Source: Teratosphaeria epicoccoides (Eukaryota > Ascomycota > Dothideomycetes > Mycosphaerellales > Teratosphaeriaceae). From it: 64,000 bases of DNA. A program made the translations under genes and the position numbers. The DNA is taken from contig JADDMT010000019.1 in the NCBI GenBank assembly GCA_021401465.1, positions 186,001 through 250,000 on the forward strand, read 5' to 3'. This document shows positions 12,035-21,109 of the stretch, in pieces. Below the pieces are notes generated by a model. The model made no database searches and had not been told where the DNA came from. It saw only the letters and a list, made by a program, of their open reading frames with translations. The first letter of the stretch is position 1; every line of letters begins with the position of its first letter.

Positions 12035-13531
12035 ATGGCTCATGTGCTACAGACTAAGTTTAACGCTACTCGCTCTGCCCGCGATTGTCGCTCATGTCGA
12101 CAATGCCTTGACAACCTTAGTAGCCAAGCTACACACATCTCTCCTCCGCGTGTTAGTAAGGCGTCCCCTACCCGCGAGGTATACGTGACTAGTACTAACC
12201 GAAGCGTAGCTAAGATCTACGTTAGCAGGTTTAATAAGGGCAGTGTCTACTGCAATTATGTCAACTGTAATAGCAAGCATCAAAAATGCTAAGACCTCCC
12301 TAAAGAGGTGTACGGCGAGTACAACTAGCTCTGCTATAACATCGATGACTTCTAGAGTGCGCGCGACAAGGGGATTGCCGAAGGTACTCCGACTATGAAC
12401 AGGCTATAGGCTAAGTACCGCGAGGCACTCGCCTACCTGCTCGGCGCCCTCTCGTGCTTTACCGCGACTGCTAACCGTTCTTATGGCAGTGTTCGCTTCG
12501 ACTCTCTACTAACAGGCGAAAACGTTTATCTAGGTCTGATCGCAGACTTAGTCTAGAAGATCTTGAAGGTGCTAACCGTTAGGGTCGAGACCTTTGCCAT
12601 AGTACGCTTATAGTGTAGGTACCCTCTAAGTATGAATGCTAACTTTCTCCGCTAGGCTAACGTTAGCGTCGAGAAATATCCGACTAGCTGTTAGCGTTAG
12701 CAACTCGGGGCCCTTGCCTCTATTGACGATAACTTTAAGACGCAGATGATCTGCAAGAAGGTCATCAAGTAATTCACTGCTCCCGCCGCTAAGGCCACGC
12801 CCTAGCGCCATACTAAGAGACAGCCTGCCTCTAAGCTAGTCCTGAGGACTAAGCCGTAAGTTACTCACTTGAATCCTGTCGTGTGCGTACAGCTAACACA
12901 TTGTAGCGCCGCTGCCTACGCCGCCTCGACGCTACTGTCTAAGAAGAAGAAGAGGGCTAGGGCCAAAATTAAGGTCAGCGACGAGGAAGCCAAGCCTTCC
13001 CCGCTTGCGACCCGCACTACGTCCGTCAAGACGCTAAGGCATAAGCCTCTAGGCCAGATCTTTGAGGATGAGGAGGATGACGACGTCTAGGATACCTTTA
13101 GTCCTAACGTAATCCCTTCGCGCTGTAGTGTCACTATACTAGTTACGCCTAAGGGAGACACTAAGTCTAATGATGTAGTCGACACTCATGTCAAGAAGCG
13201 CAAGATGATCTCGAGGGCCAAGCGCGACAGCCGCAAGCGCGCTCGAGTCTCTTCGCCTTCTAATGCTAAGGATAAGGTAGTCATCGCGACTAGGCGCGGT
13301 GAGGGTGTCGCTAGTTCTCTAGCTACTATAGGCTCTGAAGACGAGCTCCCTCGCAACCTACTAAAGAAGAAGATGCTAGCCTCTCTTCGTGGCGTTACTA
13401 CCCCCGTTACTTATAGTCGCTTCAGGGTGTTTAGTAGACCCCGTGCGGGTAGGTAGTCCCTAGCGGACCGTAACAAGAAAGACTCTCCTGCTTTAGGTTT
13501 AGTCAGGAAGCCCCTAACTAGTAGTCGCTAA
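12035..13531 (+). pseudogene. Antisense accessory ORF of the chromovirus (498 codons, RIP-stopped)
   Basis: A plus-strand frame runs from ATG at 12035 to TAA at 13529-13531 with about fourteen internal stops (roughly eleven TAG, three TAA, no TGA) and no frame change. It lies wholly between the end of pol (13672) and the 3' LTR, opposite in strand to gag-pol, so it is not a shadow of those genes. The N-terminus is cysteine-rich (DCRSCRQCLDN, then VYCNYVNCNSKHQKC), suggesting zinc binding. The C-terminal half is highly basic with possible nuclear-localisation clusters (LLSKKKKRARAKIK near 12930, HVKKRKMISRAKRDSRKRAR near 13190) and an acidic patch EDEEDDDV. A TATA box precedes it. The product is unidentified; a nucleic-acid-binding role is inference. 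Confidence 0.7.
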
Positions 13532-13671
13532 GTATTAGCTACGAAGCTAATCCGAGCATGTCTCTTGTTCTTCTTAGGTTTATTCTAGGTATGCCTTTAG
13601 GCATCAATAATGTATAAGTAGGGCGTTTGCTTCTCGTTGTCACTTCGCGCGTCATGCGCTACATACACGTG

Positions 13672-16600
13672 TTAAGAATCCTGCTCTAGAACCCTCATCT
13701 TCCCACGAATCGACCTTCTTAAGCCCTGCTTACGCCTCCTCCGCTCTTCAAATTCACGAATAGCTTCCGGAGCGTTCTTGTAGTCTTCGGCTAGAACCTA
13801 TTATGTGTACTTAGGTAGGTATCCTTTCTACTTCACTAGATAGTGCGTTGCGCCCTTACGCCGCATACTGTCCTTAATACCCTCGACTTCCTACTCTTCG
13901 TTCTCTTCTGCTACTAGCATGAGGTCCGCGGGCTCTTTGCCCTCGCGCTGTACCTATAGTTCGAGTAGAGATATGTAGAAGACGTCATGCACATGATACG
14001 ACAATAGCAATAATAGCTAGTACGCCTGCAAGCCTATCGCGTCGCGTATCCGGAAGGGTCCGACGAACCTTGGCGTTATCTTCTTGCTTAGAAGTTTCAG
14101 CTTGAGATTCTTCGTTAATAGTAACACCTTCGTACTAACTGCATACTACATCGGTTTAGCACAGGCGTTATTATGTTTAATCTAGGATTCTGAGGCCTTT
14201 TTCTAGTGTTCTATTAGCACCGAATGTACCTCGCGCATACGCCGCGCTAATTCCGTAGTAGCTAGTACCCTCTCCTCAGAAGACTCGTCCTAAGGCGGTT
14301 CTAGGTGTATTTCCGGATTAAAGCCATAAAGAATCTGAAATAGCGACATGCGCATAGTAGCATACATGCTGTTATTAACTACAAATTCCGTTATAGGAAT
14401 TACGTCAGCCTAGGCGTCCTAGTTCTTAGCGTAGTAGCACCGAAGGTACTACTTAAGAGTCTAGTTCATACGTTTAGTCTAACTATTAGTCTGTAGATAG
14501 AATGCTGTACTTAGGCGGTGCTTAACACGCGCCTTAAACACAAATTCTTGCTAGTATTTACTAGTGAAGACAGAACCTCGATCCGATAGGATACTTCGGG
14601 GGACACTAAAGCGCTATATGACTTCGTCGCGAAGTAGCTGCGCAAGCTCGCTACTTGTGCACCTTTTCGTACATAGGATGAAGACATTCATCTTCGAGTA
14701 TCGGTCAACTACTACAAGGACAGTATTAACTACATCGCCTTTCTACTTTGCTAGCAGCAAATTAGTAATGAAATCTATAGCTAAGTCTTGCTATAGTCTC
14801 TCTAGTAGTAGGAGCGCCTAAGCATCGCTATAGGGGCGATAGCGCCGAGATTTGCTAATCTGGCACGTCTAGCAGGATTTGACATAGTTAGAGACATCCT
14901 GTTCTAGCGTAGGCTACTAGTATTTACGTCCGAGAAGTGCGTTTGTCTTCTCTACGCCAAAATGGCCCGCGAGTTTATTGTCATGATGAATACAGAGGAG
15001 CTGCGAACAGAGTGCGTAGTTAGCAGGTACGTAGAGCCTATTGTCAAAGTACTACAAGTCGCCTGACTTAGTCTAGTACTTCGGACTACCTGCAGTGTCC
15101 TAGAGGGCTACACCCTCATTAATTAACTCCGGTTCTCGCTCTTGTAATCGCTGAATAAGTCTCGAGACTTCTTTAAAGGGTTCTTTAGACATCGCATGCT
15201 TACCGCATGTAAGCTAGTTAACTACCGCATGGATCGAGCTAGACACGGTCGCCATAGCTGCTAGATAGGGGGGTTCGTTACTAGCAGAGGCTGTGAGGCC
15301 CTATTAGACCTGTAGTTGACCTACAAGAGGAGCTAACGACAGATCGCCGCCCTAAACTACAAGCTTCGTTTGTAGCGTAGGGAGAAGCTGTTAGTTACCC
15401 TCTTCCCTAGTGTCGTAGTCCGGTCGTCGCGAAGGACCGTTAGCTAGATTCGTCTTTCCGGAACGATGCTAGATAACGAAGTTAAAGCTAGCGAGGAAAG
15501 TCGCCTACCTTGCTTGCCGACTACTTAGCTACTTCATGCCTATGAAGCTACGAAGGTTGTTATAGTTAGTAAGCACCTTAATAGGGTGCGCTACGCCTTC
15601 GAGGTAGTGTTAGTACTCCTTGAAGCCGTTAACAATAGCCAAAAGTTCTTAGTCGTAAGTCTTATAGTTAAGCTTAGCGCCCTACATCTTCCGCGACTAG
15701 AAGGCAATCAGGTACTATCGCGTACTACCTTCGTGTGACTAGAGCTGCGATATAATTGCGGCTATTACGAATTTTGAAGTATTAGTCTCTATCTAGATCT
15801 TCGTAGCGGGGTCAAAGTGCTAAAGTATAGGCGTAGTTTAAAAAGCTGCTTTAAGTTTAGAGAAGGCCTTGCTCTAAGCCTCCTCCTAAGGCACTTTCCC
15901 TGGCTTTTTTCCTCGAACCGCGCCCTTTGCGAGGGCCGTAAGGGGAGCCACGATCTTCGAGTAAGATCGTATGAATCTGTAATAGAAGTTAGTGAATCCT
16001 AGGAACACCTGTACTTCTTAGAGAGTAGTTAGCTGTAGCTACTCCGCGATTATAGACACCCTTTAGTCATCTATAATGACTCCTTCCGTAGAGACGATGT
16101 ATCCGAGAAACTTAATCCTATCCGTCAGGAATAAGCACTTCTTTAGGTTTGCGTATAGAGCAAACTTGCGGAGCTATTCGAGCACTATACTTAGATGCCG
16201 AATATACTCCTCCTTCGAGTTGGAATAGACTAGTATATCGTCTAAATATACTACGTAGCAGGTGTTAACGAGGCCGGCTAGGGCCTAGTTAATATACGCT
16301 TAGAACGTTGCTAGTATGTTAGTCAAGCTAAATAGCATTACTATATACTCGAAGTGTCTGTACTACGTTTAGAATGTAGTCTTCTACTTGTTGCCCTTTC
16401 GGATTAGTATCTAGTAGTAGGCGTCCTTTAAGTCGATAGACAAGAAGATGGCGGCGCGACTAAGGCAGTCAAGCGTCTCGCTAATAAGTAGTAGGGGGCA
16501 GCGGTTCTTCTAGGTTACTACGTGATAGTCTCGAAGTGTTTCGAGCTACGATTCTGACATAGGGTACAGAGGTCAATGCAGAGGGTTGTAGCCCTCCTTA

Positions 16601-18516
16601 AGGTTAATCGCATGTTCCGCGTCTAGGGCCTAGGCATAGGCCGCAGCCTCTACGTCGAAAATATTGGCGTATTCCTCTAACTTAGGCGGAAGGGTAACGT
16701 CCTCCTTAACGTTCTATATGTAGACCGCATAAACGCATTAGACCTTCTTTATGTCCCTGTAGAAGCTACGTGCGTCACGTATCTACACTACAGGAACTTC
16801 GCCTATAGAGCTGTAGAACTAGTTGTCAGTAGCTCTATTAACAACGACTCCCTGCTTGTAGCGCTAAGGGCGGCCGAGTAGGAGCTCCTTATTAGGAACG
16901 TCTTTAGCGTAGAAGACTTCGTTAGTCTCGCGCACTTCTCCTGAGGAGTCCGCGAGTTAGAGGCGTACGTTATACGCGCCTCAAGCTACTACGCCTTCGC
17001 CCTAAAAGGACTTCATAGTAGGCAGCAGGGCTCCTAGGATCGGCTTCAAACCGAGCCGTATAATTACCCTCTAGGGTATCACGTTAACCTCCGCAAGGTC
17101 ATCTAACATATAGTCTACTAGCTCGAGCGAGCCATTAACTTGGACCGCACTAGATAGGCGCTAGGTAGGCCACGAGTCTACACTATTAGTAACAGACAGC
17201 TTAGATACCCGCGGTAGCTATTTAGTTGTCTTAGGCTTGTCCTTCTTTTACCTCCCCTCTAGGGAGGTTTCAGACACCTTGCTTACCTTCTTCCTATCAC
17301 TTCGTTTAGGATAGCGAGCCGCCTAGTAGTCCCTTACTCCATAGATGTAGCAGCTACTCGGAGGCTTCTCGCTACTATCTTTTAGCTCGGAGGGCTTGCT
17401 CCTCCGGAATAAACTACCGCGTTAGACGTGGCCCCTAGGGCGCTTGTAATAGCGGCCCTTTAGTAGGTCCTTAGGGCTTAGACGCTTATTGTCCTTACTG
17501 CCTGATTTTCCATTTCGCTTCAAGGTAATTTCCATACGTGTCGTAAGGGACACAAGGTCTTGCCGAGTCGTCAGAAGTTCATGAAAAGTCATGATTATGT
17601 TCTGAAGATTGTCATCAAGTTTGACGAGTAAGTGCCGCACGCGTTACGTCTTAGTATAGGGTAGCATCTGTCCCTTAAGCATGGCGAGATAGGTTGCAAA
17701 GCTAGAGGTTATTTGTCCCTTCCCCTGCTTGGCCTTCTTGTACTCGATAGACATAGTGAGGGCGCGATTCCCTGGATCCTTAACCTAGTTGACACAGAAC
17801 TAGCGAAAGTCCGCCTACATATACGTTCTGTCATAGACCCGCATAAGGTTATACCGCTCATGCTAATTGTTGCGAGGTTCCTTATCCTCTTTGAGCTACA
17901 TCACACTAAAGGCGACTCGTTTGCCCTCTGTAGAATATCCGCGTAGGTTAAGCACGAAAACTGCCTTACACGCCTGCAAGAAAGTTCGCGCCTCCTTTAA
18001 GGTGTCTCCCTTAAATGGCTTCGGGTTACATGCGTTACGACTACCTCCTAGTTAGCCTACTATGGCCCCGAATTTAGGCACTAGGTTCGCAGGCACATGC
18101 GGAGGGTCTGCGCCTCCTAGTAAGTTGTCTTCATAGGTCCCTAGCGTGAAATCTCGCTAGATTTCTTCGTCCGCTAGTTTGTTAGTACTACTTATGGCAG
18201 CGTCTTCGTCGTCCTCGCCGTTGTCGCTACTAGGAGCGGTGCGGCTCTAGCTCTAGTTTGCAAGGTAGTTTGCGACCTAATTGACAATCATGGCTACGAG
18301 GGCTAGGTCGATAGTTAGGGTTAGTTGTAGTCCCTATGTAGGGGGTCTATTGCCTAGTCTGCTACGTAATTAGCCTCTAGCGGAACTGTCGCTTGATGTA
18401 GTGTCACTCGTAGTAGGTACTCCTGCAGGCTAGTTACTTAGGCTAGCTTTGCTGTCGCGGGCGCTCAGGATGGCACTTACTACGCGTTAGTTGCGAGTTT
18501 GTAGTACTCTAGACAT
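13672..18516 (-). pseudogene. Gag-Pol polyprotein with chromodomain (1,614 codons, RIP-stopped)
   Basis: All landmarks lie in the single frame set by the ATG at 18516 (MSRVLQTRN). A CCHC zinc knuckle at 17311-17352 (codon about 389) keeps its spacing, but the second Cys, the His and the last Cys are all Tyr (CYIYGVRDY...). A protease-like segment follows at about 17.1 kb (VNGSLELVDYMLDDLAEVN). The reverse transcriptase has VVYLDDILVYSNSKEE at 16.20-16.26 kb, followed by FLGFTNFYYRFIRSYSKI. RNase H begins near 15.83 kb (IETNTSKFVIAAI). Integrase shows HHDNKLAGHFGVEKT with YVKSC and TCQ near 14.9-15.0 kb, LVVVDRYSKM near 14.70 kb and LSDRGSVFTSKY at about 14.58 kb. A chromodomain (THYLVK, then KGYLPKYT, VLAEDYKNAPE) lies at 13.74-13.86 kb, and TAA at 13672-13674 ends the frame. 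The single-ORF layout and C-terminal chromodomain define a chromovirus. Many TAG codons make it inactive. Confidence 0.93.
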
Positions 18517-18565
18517 ATTGTAGTATTCTCTGCTAGACTGCAAAGTAGGGGGGAGAAAGCAGAAC

Positions 18566-18925
18566 TAATATAGATGTATATGCTATATGATATGAAAATA
18601 TCTTATAGTGTAACAGAGTAATCTGACCTTTTAGTAGGTACAAGACAGCGCTGCTTTCTGCTTATTGCAGAGGTAGCGCTAAGGGTACTTATAACCCCTA
18701 ACACTCCTTAATTAGGGAAAGCATGTCTAAGCCTAACCCCGCAGGGGTACTATAGGGTTAGCGACATAGGGGCATCCTATGTCGACAACTAATCCTACTT
18801 AGACGACATACAAGCTAACGTATGTACAAAGGACCCCCTTACTATATGTAGTAGGGTTACTACATGCTAAGGGCGGCTATTAGAACCTATGCGGTTCTAA
18901 TGGCCCCCTAGTATCAACCGTATTA
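18566..18925 (-). repeat. 5' LTR of the chromovirus (360 bp)
   Basis: Same length and layout as 10877-11236. It starts TAATATAGATGTATATGC and ends AGTATCAACCGTATTA on the plus strand. ACTAA follows at once, completing the target duplication. It carries more C-to-T and G-to-A changes than the 3' LTR. Gag starts 49 bp inside the element. Confidence 0.92.
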
Positions 18926-19060
18926 ACTAACCCTATAGATCTAGGGGTCTATTATCCTGTAACAGATCCCTTCTCCCCTATAGGCCTGTAGATCTATAGA
19001 CTAACCCTATAGATCTAGAGATCTGTCCTTATGTAACAGATCCTTTCTTCTATAACTATG
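18926..19060. repeat. Short tandem repeat that holds the insertion site
   Basis: The block ACTAACCCTATAGATCTAG occurs at 18926 (immediately beside the 5' LTR, including the ACTAA duplication) and again about 75 bp later near 18998, in both cases followed downstream by ATGTAACAGATCC/CTGTAACAGATCC-like text. On the far side of the element, 10852-10876 ends in CTATAGATCTGTAGACTAA. The element therefore inserted into one unit of a pre-existing tandem repeat. Confidence 0.75.
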
Positions 19061-19109
19061 CTTATAGCTTATAGTACTCCTATAACTATACTATAACTTA
19101 TAGTACTCC

Positions 19110-19514
19110 TGACACTTATGATAGCTAGGGACATCCTTATAGGAGGAGAGGTAGTAATATAGTTAATACTAGGGGGCTATTAGAGCCGCATAGGTTCTAA
19201 TGTCTACCCTTAGTATATAGTAACCCTACTATATATAGTAAGGGGGTCCTTTATACATACATTAGCTTATATGTTATCTAAGTAGGATTAATGGTTAATG
19301 TAGGATGCCTCTATGTTACTAACCCTATAATACCCCTATAGGGATAGGCTTAGACATACTTTCCCTAATTAAGGGGTATTAGGGGTTATAAGTACCTCTA
19401 GCGCTACCTCTATAATAAGCAGAAAGTAGTACTGTCTTATACCTATTAAAAGGTCAGATTACTCTGTTATACTACAAGATATTTTCATATTATATAGCAT
19501 ATATATCTATATTA
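19110..19514 (+). mobile_element. Inverted 3'-LTR fragment of the same chromovirus family
   Basis: The reverse complement of 19155-19514 aligns end to end with the 360-bp LTR and is more heavily mutated. To its left, 19110-19154 matches the internal sequence next to the 3' LTR of the full element (on the plus strand, GGACATCC near 19127, reverse-complement of GGATGTCC near 11258). This is therefore the 3' end of a second copy in plus orientation, not a solo LTR. Its 5' part is missing. No target duplication was found. Confidence 0.85.
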
Positions 19515-20371
19515 AACAATTCCTAATTATAGCATTAACAACATCTTAATTCACACTAATCAACTAACCAAAAGTTGGCCTATCTTGTGGTTGATTGATC
19601 GACGAAGAAGCACGATAATCGGTTGATTAGTGGCTATGTTATAACGATCAATCGATCAACTGCCAAGAAGTTGGTTGACTGTTGCGATGACTGGCTGAAC
19701 CTGAACGGAGCATCAACAGGCGCCACCTCCACATGTAGCCATCCAATTCGTGCGCTGGTCTCAACTGTTGCAGTGTCTTCTTGGCGTCCGCGCTCACCGC
19801 ATCCTCGATGGCGGCGGTGGAGGGCGTTCATCTGCGTTTGTGGTAAATAACAAACAGACTCATTAAAGTTCGAGCTCAGCAGATCGGAGCAACCGCAACA
19901 TTGCGTGGCGCAACGCTACCAGGTATCGAATGGTGACACCTTCACCCGTCCCTGCATATCAGCTCCATCACAGTACATGTAACCACACGCAGACTACAAG
20001 TATGATGGGCTAATGTCAGCTAGCAGCTAGCTACGGACCTTGAACTTACATGACACATTCCACACATTGCAGCCTTCGACCGCGCCACAAGATGAAGATA
20101 AATGTTCACCATGTCTTGTGATTCGCTGCAGAAGAGCTGCTCCTACACCCAGTGCTGCTCACGAGTGCTGCTGCAGCTCTTTTGTGGCGGTCTCTGGCGC
20201 TGTTAGACCCAGCTGAACACCACAGCACCAATGCCGCCAAAGCTGCATTGCCCGAGCTGAATGCAACAACGTAGCATTGCTGTCACACATAAGAGTGTCA
20301 ACTCCAGCACGGATGCTGGATTTCGGACAACACTCCTCCATCATCACGCGCTTCCATTTGCAGGCAGCACC

Positions 20372-21109
20372 ATGGCGGAGCCTCAGGTAAGTTTATAGCT
20401 GCAAAGAGGGGTGCTCAGCTAACAGTCTCTCACATCAGTTCATGAACGCCAGCGCAACAGCGCTGATGGTTCAAGATGGATTCCGCAATGTCGGCGAGTC
20501 TTTCACCACCGCATTGTGGCAGAACATTCTCTCTACATACTTTCCCCTCACGGCCAGCGACGCCAACAGGCCCGGAGGCTACCTCTTCAACCCGGTCAGC
20601 CAACCCGCTTGAAGTCGGCAGTCCCGCCCTCGCTCTTCCGCTGACCGAAACTCCAGGAGTTTCACGGGAAAATTCTTGAACAAAACTATTGTGATCTGGT
20701 GCTCCTACACATGACCCGCGGTCAACCTGCCAACGACATCGTCTGGGTGCCCTTTCTGTGCATGGAGGCGAAGATAGCGAGCGGGTCGCTCGCGGAGGCA
20801 AAGGCTCAGCTCCACAAGGCAGGCACGGACATCATGGTTCGCATGCTGGTCAAGGATTACGAGCACCATCTGCCTCGTCTCTATGGTCTGACCACTAGAG
20901 GGGTCCAGTTTCAGATCTACGAAGTCAAGCTGACTTTCAAGCCCGATGGCACGAAGCAAGGCGTGGAGCTGGTTGACCCTGTCATAAATGCGACGGGTTA
21001 CGGGGGGGTGAACAACTTGCAGAATGCGAATCAGCGGCGTGTGCTTGAGCAGTTCTTACTTGCTGTGAAGAGGGAGCATGAGGCGTGGTTCCAGGCTCAA
21101 TTCCCTTGA
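20372..21109 (+). CDS. Conserved-looking hypothetical protein, three exons, 207 aa
   Basis: Exons 20372-20386, 20439-20594 and 20657-21109 join in frame (15+156+453 nt). Intron 1 is GTAAGT...CATCAG (52 bp) and intron 2 is GTCAGC...CTCCAG (62 bp) with a CTGAC branch site close to its acceptor. The protein starts MAEPQFMNASATALMVQDGF and ends HEAWFQAQFP. It shows no signal peptide, membrane segment or domain I recognise. The middle (DIVWVPFLCMEAKIASGS, later LYGLTTRGVQFQIYEVKL) reads like a folded alpha/beta protein. Intact splicing across two introns and the first clean coding frame beyond the repeat island support a real gene. Function unknown. Confidence 0.65.

Larger units (their letters stand above)
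10877..18925 (-). mobile_element. Structurally complete chromovirus (Ty3/gypsy) LTR retrotransposon, RIP-inactivated
   Basis: An 8,049-bp element is bounded by two 360-bp LTRs (10877-11236 and 18566-18925) and flanked by the 5-bp duplication ACTAA (10872-10876 and 18926-18930). Transcription runs right to left: 5' LTR, a 49-bp leader, gag-pol (18516 to 13672), an antisense ORF (12035-13531) and the 3' LTR. LTR ends are TG...CA at 10877-11236 and TA...TA in the other copy, explained by TG-to-TA and CA-to-TA change. About 26 of 360 positions differ between the LTRs, all C:G/T:A transitions. The gag-pol frame has no net indels, so inactivation is by point mutation. An 800-bp noncoding stretch (11237-12034) lies between the 3' LTR and the antisense ORF. 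Confidence 0.93.
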
